Positions 1-5,867 of a stretch of 6,106 nt of DNA are shown piece by piece (the first letter of the stretch is position 1; every line of letters starts with the position of its first letter). The notes beneath the pieces are model-generated. The model was not told the DNA's origin. It saw only the letters and a list, made by a program, of their open reading frames with translations, and did not search any database. Origin of the DNA: Oscillospiraceae bacterium (GTDB lineage Bacteria > Bacillota > Clostridia > Oscillospirales > Acutalibacteraceae); NCBI GenBank assembly GCA_902782805.1, contig CACZON010000005.1, forward strand, positions 1-6,106, in the 5' to 3' direction. The translations under genes were made by a program, and so were the position numbers.

Positions 1-110
1 CCGCAAATCCTCGCAATGACAGAAAAAGCTGCCGTCACTCCTCGCCCCCCTTGTGTAAAGGGGGGAAGAAACCGTAAGGTTTCAGGGGGGATTGTTTCCG
101 CCGCGCCGCC
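1..110. repeat. Probable dispersed intergenic repeat, hairpin-rich (partial at window edge)
   Basis: This non-coding stretch contains two clear hairpins. CCCCCCTT (45-52) pairs with AAGGGGGG (58-65) around a 5-base loop. GAAACC (68-73) pairs with GGTTTC (78-83) around a GTAA loop, which fits the GNRA tetraloop pattern. A second G-run (85-90) could compete for the C-run at 45-50. The heptamer TCCTCGC occurs twice, at 8-14 and 39-45. The wording (CCTCGCAATGACA, then a C-run, TTGTGTAAA and a G-run, then GGGATTGTTTC) resembles short MITE-like intergenic repeats I recall from Clostridia genomes. That is memory, not a search. No other copy exists in this window, so repeat status is inferred. The left boundary may lie outside the window. 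Confidence 0.45.
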
Positions 111-128
111 AAAACCGAAAAAACATAG

Positions 129-175
129 AAAAAGAACGGGAAGCCGATGAACCGGCAGATTCCCGTTCTTTTTTT
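129..175. terminator. Strong intrinsic terminator, probably bidirectional, at the 3' end of ylmH
   Basis: AAAGAACGGGAA (131-142) is a perfect inverted repeat of TTCCCGTTCTTT (160-171). It extends by A/T pairs at 129-130 with 172-173, and has an inner GCCG/CGGC stem at 143-146 and 153-156. On the minus strand the hairpin begins about 15 bases after the ylmH stop and is followed by a T-rich stretch, so it fits as the ylmH terminator. On the plus strand the hairpin ends in an uninterrupted T-run (169-175), so it could also stop transcription arriving from the left. Confidence 0.85.
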
Positions 176-187
176 CTCTGCGCAAAT

Positions 188-940
188 TTATTTTTGCGGA
201 TCCTTATAGAGCGAGGCCTCTACGAAGAGACGCCCTTTGCGCGAGGTGCCGTCGATCCCTTCGTAGATAAATTTTCCGAATCCGCGAACGGAGACGCTGG
301 CGCCTTCCTTGAGCGGTTTGCTGCCGTTGAGGAGCTCTTCGCCGCCAAGGAAAACCCTTCCCGCTTCGAAAAGCGCCGAAGCTCTTCCGCGCGGCATGCG
401 GAAGATCGCTGCAACAACGGCGTCCGCCCGTTCGCTCGCAACGTTGACGCGCAGCTTCTCAAAGCTCGGCTTGAGCGCGTCCGGAAGCTCCGAGACGGCC
501 GAGAGCGAAAGCGTGCTGCGGCCGGCACGCGTCAGGTTTTCAAGGATAAACGGCGCGATGCGCGAGAGCACGAACAGATAGGCGGCGTCAGAAAGGACGA
601 CGAGGTCGCCGAGGGTATCGCGCTCGATTCCCAGATTCATGACCGCGCCGAGATAATCGCGGTGGGTGGGAGGAGCGCTGAATTTTTCGCCTTTCGGCTC
701 GATCTTGAGGCAGGTGATCGGCAAGGGCTCCTCGTAGCCGAATTCCTCCGGCCGCCCGAAACGCGCGAGTTTTCGCTCCGCGCCTTCAAATCCGCCGAAC
801 AGCGCCGCGTTGGGCAGATTCATCCTAAGAAGCTCCGATTGCTCGGAAAGCGTTAAAAAGTCGCTGTAATAATAGACGCTTCCGCCTTCGGCGCGTTTTG
901 ACAAGGCGGAAAACTGCTTTTTCAGTATTTCAGAATCCAT
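188..940 (-). CDS. ylmH: YlmH-family RNA-binding protein with C-terminal S4 domain
   Basis: This is a 250-residue cytoplasmic protein, close to the usual length of the YlmH family. The N-terminal part (about 1-165) is the YlmH-specific region and carries the hallmark THRDYLGAVMNLGIERDTLG block at 92-111. Residues about 171-225 form an S4 RNA-binding domain (RADAVVAAIFRMPRGRA, then GRVFLGG, ending SVRGFGKF). The family binds RNA and the ribosome; work in Bacillus subtilis links YlmH to ribosome-associated quality control of stalled nascent chains. The start at 940 is chosen because an AGAGG Shine-Dalgarno lies just upstream; the longer in-frame start at 1021 lies upstream of the predicted -10 and would not be transcribed from it. 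In many Firmicutes ylmH lies in the sepF-divIVA cluster. Here it stands alone, divergent from a MarR operon, with its own promoter and terminator. Confidence 0.92.
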   Translation of the reverse strand: MDSEILKKQFSALSKRAEGGSVYYYSDFLTLSEQSELLRMNLPNAALFGGFEGAERKLARFGRPEEFGYEEPLPITCLKIEPKGEKFSAPPTHRDYLGAVMNLGIERDTLGDLVVLSDAAYLFVLSRIAPFILENLTRAGRSTLSLSAVSELPDALKPSFEKLRVNVASERADAVVAAIFRMPRGRASALFEAGRVFLGGEELLNGSKPLKEGASVSVRGFGKFIYEGIDGTSRKGRLFVEASLYKDPQK

Positions 941-1003
941 TTTTTCCTCTTTGGCGGTCGATGGATTTCGGCCGCAATAAAGCAGCGTTCGACCGTTTCC
1001 TTG

Positions 1004-1012
1004 ATTATAACA
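1004..1012 (-). promoter_or_regulatory. Extended -10 promoter element for ylmH
   Basis: Read on the minus strand, this is TGTTATAAT, a perfect TGnTATAAT extended -10. No good -35 hexamer sits 16-18 bases upstream, which is acceptable for extended -10 promoters. Transcription would begin near 996-998, giving a leader of about 55 bases before the ylmH start. I see no riboswitch-like structure in that leader. Confidence 0.65.
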
Positions 1013-1049
1013 TTTTATCAAGAAAAAATACAGTTTCCATTGACTTTTT

Positions 1050-1079
1050 TTGACGCAGGGTGTAGAGTTGATGTATAAA
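1050..1079 (+). promoter_or_regulatory. Promoter of the marR-synthase-SDR operon
   Basis: TTGACG (1050-1055) and TATAAA (1074-1079) are separated by 18 bases and resemble a sigma-A promoter. A second hexamer, TTGACT (1040-1045), could pair with the weaker TAGAGT at 1063-1068. With the main pair, transcription starts near 1086, downstream of the in-frame starts at 1050 and 1071. This supports the MarR start at 1116. Confidence 0.65.
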
Positions 1080-1089
1080 ATTTTTTATA
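1074..1089. promoter_or_regulatory. Palindromic AT-rich operator candidate, probably for the adjacent MarR protein
   Basis: TATAAAA (1074-1080) and TTTTATA (1083-1089) are perfect inverted arms separated by TT, giving a 16-base dyad. A shifted perfect 10-base palindrome, TTTATATAAA, lies at 1084-1093. The dyad covers the -10 hexamer and the predicted transcription start. MarR proteins bind AT-rich palindromes of about this size and often repress their own promoter from this position, so autorepression is the natural reading. The sequence is simple AT-rich DNA, so a chance dyad is possible. Confidence 0.45.
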
Positions 1090-1115
1090 TAAATTTTGAT
1101 GAATGGGGCTGGCTT

Positions 1116-1571
1116 ATGATTGAACAATCGATTCTCGAGCTCTATCGGAGATTTCGGCTCGAGACGTTCCGTGAAATCTTTTCGAAGGTACACGAAAAGG
1201 AAGGCTCTCTGCGCGCGACCGAAGCGTTTTCCGCCGCAGTGATCGATCTGATGGATGAGCCGACCGTTACGGAATTTGCCGATTTTATCGGCATTTCCCA
1301 GCCGAACGCAACCTATAAAGTCAATTCGCTGGTGCAGAAAGGTTATATCGAAAAGTTTTCACAGGGGGATAAGCGAAAAACGCGCCTGCGCGTGGCGGGA
1401 AAATTTCGCGCGTATTATCCCGAAGCGATGATCGGCTTCAAAAACGCGGTGAGGATGCTGCGCGAGAGATTTACCAAAGCCCAGCTCGACGCTGCAGCCG
1501 TTGTGATCGATGCGCTGTGCGAATACTGCGGCGAACAGCCGCTTTCCGGAAAAGAAACCGCAAAGGAGTAA
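1116..1571 (+). CDS. MarR-family winged helix-turn-helix transcriptional regulator
   Basis: This is a 151-residue protein of typical MarR length. The DNA-binding core is at about 50-93. TVTEFADFIGISQPNATYKV gives the helix-turn-helix with its recognition helix (about 60-72), followed by NSLVQKGYIEK and the wing GDKRKTRLRV at 84-93, which matches the family's D-x-R-x-x-x-L wing signature. Flanking helices (about 5-45 and 105-140) would form the dimer interface. The start at 1116 is preferred over 1050 or 1071 because those lie upstream of the predicted transcription start and because the N-terminal helix begins there. Its ribosome binding site (GGGG near 1104-1107) is modest. It is the first gene of the operon, 11 bases ahead of the synthase gene, and probably controls it in response to an unidentified ligand, perhaps a lipid or acyl compound. 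Confidence 0.88.
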   Translation: MIEQSILELYRRFRLETFREIFSKVHEKEGSLRATEAFSAAVIDLMDEPTVTEFADFIGISQPNATYKVNSLVQKGYIEKFSQGDKRKTRLRVAGKFRAYYPEAMIGFKNAVRMLRERFTKAQLDAAAVVIDALCEYCGEQPLSGKETAKE

Positions 1572-1582
1572 AGGGGAAAAAT

Positions 1583-2761
1583 ATGATCGATTTATTTGAA
1601 AAATGCTACCGTCCTTCGCTTGCAAAAGAAGCGAGAGAAAAACACATCTATCCCTATTTCCACGCGCTCGAGTCTCGCCAGGATGCCGAAGTGATCATGG
1701 AAGGCAAACGCCGGATCATGCTCGGCTCCAACAACTATCTCGGTCTTACAACGAATCCCGAGATCATCGAAGCCGGGATCCGCGCGTTCGAACAGTACGG
1801 GACCGGATGCTCCGGTTCGCGGTTTTTGAACGGCACTCTGATGATGCATCTCGAGCTCGAAGAGGAGCTTGCGAAATTTCTCCATAAAGAAGCGGTCATG
1901 ACGTTTTCAACCGGCTTCCAGTCGAATCTCGGCATTATCAGCGCGATGGTCGGCCGCACGGATTACATGGTCTGCGATAAGGAAAATCACGCTTCCATTT
2001 ACGATGGCTGCCGCCTTTCCTACGGGAAAATGCTCCGTTACGACCACGCCGATATGGAAGATCTCGAGCGTCAGCTCCAGCGCGTTCCGGAATCGGCCGG
2101 ATGCCTCGTGATTACTGACGGCGTCTTCTCGATGGGCGGCGATATCGCCAAGCTTCCCGAGATCGTAAGACTCGCGAAACAGTACGGCGCGCGCGTCATG
2201 GTTGACGACGCCCACGGCCTCGGCGTTCTCGGCGAGGGAGGAAGAGGTACGGCGAATTACTTCGGCCTCGAGGACGAAGTGGATATCTATATGGGCACCT
2301 TCTCCAAATCGCTCGCTTCGCTCGGCGGCTATATGGCGGCCAAGGCGGAGGTTATCGATTACGCAAAACACGTTTCGCGCCCCTTCATCTTCTCGGCGTC
2401 GATGCCGCCGTCGTCCTGTGCGGTTGCGCTCGCGGCGCTTCGCTACCTCGAAAAGCATCCCGAGATCGTAACGCAGCTTTCCGAGATTTCTTCCTACGCG
2501 CGCCGCCGTCTGAAGGAAGAACACGTGCGCATCATCGAATCGGAAACTCCGATCATTCCGCTTTATACCTACGAGGTTGAAAACACGCTGCAGAAGGCGA
2601 TCGAAATCTACGATCGCGGCGTCTATGTCAATCCGGTTCTCCCGCCGGCAACCCCGCCGTCGCAGTGCCTGCTGCGCACAAGCTATATGGCAACGCTGAC
2701 AAAACCCCTCGTAGACGAAGCGGTCGGCATCATCGGCGAAGTTCTCGGAGAACCGCAATGA
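1583..2761 (+). CDS. Alpha-oxoamine synthase, serine palmitoyltransferase-like (PLP-dependent)
   Basis: This 392-residue cytoplasmic enzyme belongs to the alpha-oxoamine synthase family (fold-type I PLP). The family condenses an amino acid with an acyl thioester, releasing CO2. Visible active-site features are YGTGCSGSRFLNGT (72-85), His136 stacking on PLP, Asp208 and His211 in DDAHGLGVLG, and the PLP-lysine Lys242 in GTFSKSLASLGG. Features pointing to serine palmitoyltransferase rather than biotin-pathway KAPA synthase or glycine C-acetyltransferase are the PPATPP loop (354-359) after GVYVNP, Arg365 just beyond it, and strong overall resemblance to bacterial SPTs of the Bacteroides type as I recall them. 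The start at 1583 has AAGGGG at 1571-1576; an earlier in-frame start at 1517 lies inside marR. The next gene is a ketoreductase, which fits a sphingoid-base pathway. Amino-acid choice (serine, alanine or glycine) and acyl length cannot be read from sequence by eye. Confidence 0.85.
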   Translation: MIDLFEKCYRPSLAKEAREKHIYPYFHALESRQDAEVIMEGKRRIMLGSNNYLGLTTNPEIIEAGIRAFEQYGTGCSGSRFLNGTLMMHLELEEELAKFLHKEAVMTFSTGFQSNLGIISAMVGRTDYMVCDKENHASIYDGCRLSYGKMLRYDHADMEDLERQLQRVPESAGCLVITDGVFSMGGDIAKLPEIVRLAKQYGARVMVDDAHGLGVLGEGGRGTANYFGLEDEVDIYMGTFSKSLASLGGYMAAKAEVIDYAKHVSRPFIFSASMPPSSCAVALAALRYLEKHPEIVTQLSEISSYARRRLKEEHVRIIESETPIIPLYTYEVENTLQKAIEIYDRGVYVNPVLPPATPPSQCLLRTSYMATLTKPLVDEAVGIIGEVLGEPQ

Positions 2762-3540
2762 AAACCGCAGTCGTCATCGGCGGAAGCTCGGGGATCGGCC
2801 TCGCGGCGGTGAAAGCCCTTGCGGCCGGCGGCTGGCGCGTTTTTGAGCTGAGCCGGAGAGAGATTGAGCTTGCCGGCGCGACGCATCTTCACTGCGACGT
2901 CTCGGATGAAGCGAGCGTGAAGGCTGCGTTTGAGCAGATATGCAAACAGGCCGAACCGGATCTGATCCTCAACTGCGCCGGATTCGGAATATCCGGCGCG
3001 GTAGAGTTTACCGAGCTTGCCGACGCGAAGCGGCTGTTCGACGTTGATTTTTTCGGAACGGTGAACGTCAACCGTGCGGCGATCCCGTCTTTGCGGAAAA
3101 CCGGCGGCAGGATCATCAACGTAAGTTCCGTTGCGGCGCCGGTTCCGATCCCGTTCCAGACCTATTATTCCGCGGCAAAGGCGGCGGTCAGTTCCTATAC
3201 GATGGCGGCGGCGAACGAGCTGCGGCCGTTCGGGATCTCCGTCTGCGCGATTTTACCCGGCGATATCCGGACCGGCTTTACCGCTGCGCGTGAAAAGCAG
3301 GCGATCGGCGACGAACTCTACAAAGGGCGGATTTCCCGCTCCGTTGCCCGGATGGAACGCGACGAGCAGGGCGGAATGCCGCCCGAGCGCATTGCGAAAG
3401 CGATCGTCCGTATTGCGAAAAAGAAGCGCGTGCGGCCCTTTTATACCGTCGGATTCTTCTATCACCTCGTAACGTTTCTCATAAAAATCCTGCCCGCTTC
3501 GCTTGCGAACCGGGTTATCGCCATGCTCTATTCAAAATAA
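2758..3540 (+). CDS. Classical short-chain dehydrogenase/reductase, candidate 3-ketosphinganine-type reductase
   Basis: This is a 260-residue Rossmann-fold SDR. The cofactor motif GGSSGIG is at 8-14, Arg33 just after the second strand suggests NADP(H), Asp47-Val48 contacts adenine, and NCAG is at 72-75. The catalytic triad is Ser124, Tyr137 and Lys141 (YSAAK), with the usual 13-residue Ser-Tyr spacing. The fourth catalytic position, normally Asn in the NxxG helix motif, is Asp97 (DVDFFG). The C-terminus (about 228-260) is strongly hydrophobic with scattered basic residues, which could attach the enzyme to the membrane. The start at 2758 overlaps the synthase stop as ATGA and has GGAG at 2747-2750, so translation is probably coupled. 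That coupling makes reduction of the synthase's 3-keto product the most likely role, as in eukaryotic KDSR/Tsc10, which are also SDRs. Substrate is inferred from context; SDR family membership is secure. Confidence 0.85.
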   Translation: MKTAVVIGGSSGIGLAAVKALAAGGWRVFELSRREIELAGATHLHCDVSDEASVKAAFEQICKQAEPDLILNCAGFGISGAVEFTELADAKRLFDVDFFGTVNVNRAAIPSLRKTGGRIINVSSVAAPVPIPFQTYYSAAKAAVSSYTMAAANELRPFGISVCAILPGDIRTGFTAAREKQAIGDELYKGRISRSVARMERDEQGGMPPERIAKAIVRIAKKKRVRPFYTVGFFYHLVTFLIKILPASLANRVIAMLYSK

Positions 3541-3552
3541 CGGATCCAACCG

Positions 3553-3587
3553 AAAAGACCTTCCAAAAAAACGGAAGGTCTTTTTTT
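3553..3587 (+). terminator. Intrinsic terminator of the marR-synthase-SDR operon
   Basis: AAAAGACCTTCC (3553-3564) pairs perfectly with GGAAGGTCTTTT (3573-3584) around an 8-base A-rich loop, and a T-run continues to 3587. It starts 12 bases after the SDR stop and separates the metabolic operon from the phage genes. Confidence 0.93.
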
Positions 3588-3628
3588 ATGCCTTTTTTCG
3601 AAAAAGGGGAGAGAAGATTCTTTCGCTT

Positions 3629-3637
3629 TGCTATGCT
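3629..3637 (+). promoter_or_regulatory. Possible extended -10 promoter for the capsid operon
   Basis: TGCTATGCT fits TGnTATnnT. No convincing -35 is visible upstream. It would start transcription near 3644, at the left edge of the LexA-box match, and it is the best promoter candidate between the upstream terminator (ending 3587) and the scaffold gene. The 3591-3607 stretch just before it, CCTTTTTTCGAAAAAGG, is a near-palindrome of unknown role. Confidence 0.35.
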
Positions 3638-3643
3638 CTTGAT

Positions 3644-3657
3644 AGAACGAACGTTCG
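3644..3657. promoter_or_regulatory. Putative LexA (DinR) SOS box upstream of the phage scaffold gene
   Basis: The sequence AGAACGAACGTTCG matches the Gram-positive LexA consensus CGAACRNRYGTTYG at 13 of 14 positions; only the first base differs. It contains the GAAC-N4-GTTC core (3645-3656) and also a perfect 12-base palindrome ACGAACGTTCGT (3647-3658). It lies 30 bases before the scaffold start and just downstream of the candidate -10, where a bound repressor would block initiation. The implied regulation is SOS induction of the capsid genes. Binding is inferred. Confidence 0.6.
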
Positions 3658-3687
3658 TAAAACCCTTTCAGAGAGGAGAAACGATTC

Positions 3688-4365
3688 ATGGAAGAGAACC
3701 AGAATCAGGAAATGCTGCAGCCTGCGCAGCAGAGCGAGCCTCTGCAGGCAAAGGACGCGGCGCAAAACGGCGGAAGAATCTCCGAAAACGCCGGCGGAGA
3801 AAAAAGAAGCTTTGAAGAACTGATCCGGGGAGAGTACCGGGAGGATTTTCAGCGAAAGATCGATTCGATCCTTGAAAAACGCTTCCGCAAAAACGGGAAG
3901 CTTTCCGAAATCGCCGACAAAATCCAAAGAGAATTCGGCATCGGGGACGAAGAGACCCTGATGCGTCGTTTGAGCGAGGGCGCAAGAGCAGGAGAGCATG
4001 CGGACGATTTTCGGGTATGGCAGCGCGAGGGCGAAAAGCTCCGCGCCGAATATCCGGATTTCGATTTTGCGCGGGAAGCGGAAAACCCGGAATTTCTACG
4101 GCTGCTTCGAAGCGGGGCCCCGATCCGCGAGGCCTATGAATTTGCCCACCGCAGCGAACTGATGAGCGAAGCGATCCGTTATACGGCCGATCGCGTCAAG
4201 GAGAGCGTTTTGAGCGATATCCGCGCGCGGGGGATCCGCCCCGCGGAAAACGGAACGAGCAAACGGAGCACGGCCGCTTACAAAAACGACGTGCGCGCGC
4301 TCTCCCGCGCCGACCGCGAGGAAGTTTCGCGAAGGGTACTGCGTGGGGAAACGATCCGATTTTAG
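3688..4365 (+). CDS. Phage capsid scaffold-like protein
   Basis: This is a 225-residue, highly charged, predicted mostly helical protein. Residues 1-40 are Gln/Glu/Asn-rich and look disordered. The block FEELIRGEYREDFQRKID (42-59), followed by ILEKRF and a short GIGDEETLMRRL region (84-95), resembles scaffold proteins that precede N4-gp56-type capsid genes in Clostridia prophages. The second half (YPDFDF, then NPEFLRLL and GAPIREAYEFAH, ending with a basic tail) also fits that group. Scaffolds guide procapsid assembly and leave or are cleaved before maturation. AGGAG (3674-3678) supports the start. The gene ends 18 bases before the capsid gene, the usual scaffold-capsid order. It is more compact than the scaffolds I remember. 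Identification rests on pattern memory plus gene position. Confidence 0.72.
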   Translation: MEENQNQEMLQPAQQSEPLQAKDAAQNGGRISENAGGEKRSFEELIRGEYREDFQRKIDSILEKRFRKNGKLSEIADKIQREFGIGDEETLMRRLSEGARAGEHADDFRVWQREGEKLRAEYPDFDFAREAENPEFLRLLRSGAPIREAYEFAHRSELMSEAIRYTADRVKESVLSDIRARGIRPAENGTSKRSTAAYKNDVRALSRADREEVSRRVLRGETIRF

Positions 4366-4383
4366 TGAAAGGATGAAGTATTC

Positions 4384-5622
4384 ATGTCCGAAACGATGAA
4401 AACCGTCACCGATTCTTTGAGTGACGAAATGAAAACCTATTACGAGATGCGTCTGATCGACAATGCGGAACCGAATCTCGTTCACGACCAGTTCGGCGAT
4501 AAGTATCCGATCCCCCGAAACGGCGGAAAAACGATCGAATTCCGTAAGTACAGCCCGCTTCCCAAGGCGCTTCAGAGCATCACCGAGGGCGTTACGCCCG
4601 ACGGCAACAGCCTCGAGGTTTCTTCGGTCAGCGCGCCGGTATATCAATACGGCGACTGGATCGGCCTTTCCGATATGCTGGAACTGACGGCGATCGACCG
4701 CAACGTGGAACAGGCGACCAAGCTGCTCGGCGCGCAGGCGGGCAGAACGCTCGACACAATCACCCGCGAGGTGCTCTGCGGAGGAACGAACGTCCTCTAC
4801 GCGCCGAAGGACCACAACGGAACGATTACGGAGACGCGGTACCGCTACGAGATCACTCCGGAATGCAAGCTTTCCGTCGATACGATTTTCAGAGCCGCGG
4901 CGCAGCTCAAGAGCATGAACGCAAACACGATCGACGGCAGTTTCGTTGCGATCATCCATCCGTACGCCGCTTACGATCTGATGCGTTCCCAGGAATGGAT
5001 CGACGTTACGAAATACGCGAGCCCCGGGAAAATCTACCTCGGCGAACTCGGAAAGATCGGCTCCGTCCGCTTTGTTGAATCGACCGAAGCGAAGATCATC
5101 GGGCCGGCGGATCTTTTTGAGGGCGTTCCGCGTCTTACGCTGAAAACGTCGCTCGATACCACCGGATCGACCACGATCGCGGTCAAAGAGGCGATCACTG
5201 CCGATCAGGCGGCGGAACTGACGGCGAAGATCGCCGCCGGCACCGTTAAAATCTACGTCGGCGGCAAGGAAGCGACGCTCGCTTCGGTCACCGCCGGGAC
5301 TGCCGGAAACGCTTCGCTGACCGTAACGCTCGCTGTCAAGAGCGTCGCGGCCAATTCGATCGTCTGCGGTCAGGGCGCCGGCGCCGACGGTTCGGCCGTG
5401 TTCTGCACGCTCGTTCTCGGCGCGAACGCCTACGGGATCACCGAGATCGAAGGCGGCGGCCTTCAGCACATCGTCAAGCAGCTCGGCTACGGCGACGATC
5501 CGCTCAATCAGCGTTCCTCCTGCGGTTGGAAGGCGACGAAAGCCGTAAAGCGCCTTGTCGAAGCCTATATGGTCCGTATCGAAAGCGGTACGAGCTATTC
5601 CGGCTCGGCAAAATCGAACTGA
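4384..5622 (+). CDS. Major capsid protein, N4-gp56 family
   Basis: This is a 412-residue HK97-fold-type capsid protein of the N4-gp56 family. Recognisable family features are an N-terminal LSDEMKTYYEMRLIDNAEPN (12-31), the GGKTIEFRKYSPLP stretch (47-60), ITEGVTPDG followed by a QYGDWIGLSDMLELTAID segment, a central FVAIIHPYAAYDLM region, and a C-terminal block starting at about 337 (YGITEIEGGGLQHIVKQLG, then DPLNQRSSCGWKATKA and YMVRIES). Between about 262 and 336 lies a Thr/Ala/Gly/Val-rich segment that looks like an inserted beta-rich domain. AAAGGA (4368-4373) precedes the start. The reading frame is intact with no frameshift or internal stop, so the gene is not visibly decayed. It would form the phage head shell. 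Confidence 0.88.
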   Translation: MSETMKTVTDSLSDEMKTYYEMRLIDNAEPNLVHDQFGDKYPIPRNGGKTIEFRKYSPLPKALQSITEGVTPDGNSLEVSSVSAPVYQYGDWIGLSDMLELTAIDRNVEQATKLLGAQAGRTLDTITREVLCGGTNVLYAPKDHNGTITETRYRYEITPECKLSVDTIFRAAAQLKSMNANTIDGSFVAIIHPYAAYDLMRSQEWIDVTKYASPGKIYLGELGKIGSVRFVESTEAKIIGPADLFEGVPRLTLKTSLDTTGSTTIAVKEAITADQAAELTAKIAAGTVKIYVGGKEATLASVTAGTAGNASLTVTLAVKSVAANSIVCGQGAGADGSAVFCTLVLGANAYGITEIEGGGLQHIVKQLGYGDDPLNQRSSCGWKATKAVKRLVEAYMVRIESGTSYSGSAKSN

Positions 5623-5635
5623 GGAGGCAGTTTTT

Positions 5636-5860
5636 ATGGTAAAAGTGAAGCTCTTTAAGGACAACGGCGAATACCGCGACCCGGTTTTCGTTTCCGTCAA
5701 CGGCGAAAACTATCTGATCCGCCGCGGTGAAGAGGTGGAAGTGCCGGATGAGATCGCCTTCGTTTTGGAAGAATCGCTGCGGCAGGATGCCTGCACGGCG
5801 GCGCTGATCGAAAAAACGGAAAACCTTTTTGAGGAAAAATCCCGCAAAAAGGCGAGATGA
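5636..5860 (+). CDS. Small phage head-region protein, function unknown
   Basis: This 74-residue protein is encoded directly after the capsid gene, with a near-ideal GAGGAGG ribosome binding site (5621-5627) that overlaps the capsid stop. The first half reads as beta strands (VKVKLFKDNGEYRDPVFVSV, then NGENYLIRRGEEVEVPDEIA); the second half is helical and charged and ends in a basic tail (EEKSRKKAR). Small proteins with this layout are common just downstream of N4-gp56 capsid genes, but I do not recognise a specific function. A capsid accessory or decoration role is possible and unproven. The start at 5636 is preferred over an earlier in-frame ATG at 5555 because that one lies inside the capsid gene and lacks a comparable ribosome binding site. 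Confidence 0.75.
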   Translation: MVKVKLFKDNGEYRDPVFVSVNGENYLIRRGEEVEVPDEIAFVLEESLRQDACTAALIEKTENLFEEKSRKKAR

Positions 5861-5867
5861 ATCGTAG

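Noticed and set aside
92..856. Plus-strand open frame of 254 codons opposite ylmH
   Set aside because: It runs through the repeat, the terminator hairpin and the antisense of ylmH, and its product is Arg/Glu-rich with no domain. ylmH on the other strand has a clear family match.
1005..1193. Minus-strand frame of 62 codons across the divergent promoter region
   Set aside because: It covers the two promoters and the start of marR, has no ribosome binding site, and has no recognisable content.
1907..2758. Minus-strand open frame of 283 codons opposite the synthase gene
   Set aside because: It lies wholly within the synthase gene, which has complete family motifs, and its translation is Arg-rich with no motif. 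It is a shadow frame.
1583..2761. Synthase as KAPA synthase (bioF) of biotin synthesis
   Set aside because: No other biotin genes are nearby, the PPATPP loop and overall wording fit SPT better, and the partner gene is a ketoreductase. The alternative is kept only as a test in the findings.
3588..3815. Plus-strand open frame of 75 codons starting in the terminator tail
   Set aside because: It starts at the terminator T-run without a ribosome binding site, crosses the LexA-box region and overlaps the scaffold gene in another frame.
4794..4805. Second LexA-like core (GAACGAACGTCC) inside the capsid gene
   Set aside because: It breaks the GTTC half-site, lies in mid-coding sequence explained by codons for conserved capsid residues, and has no promoter nearby.
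4096..5700. Very long minus-strand open frame (534 codons) opposite the scaffold and capsid genes
   Set aside because: It is the mirror of well-supported phage genes in GC-rich codons. Its product is Arg/Asp/Gly-rich low-complexity text with no recognisable domain, and its start has no ribosome binding site context.
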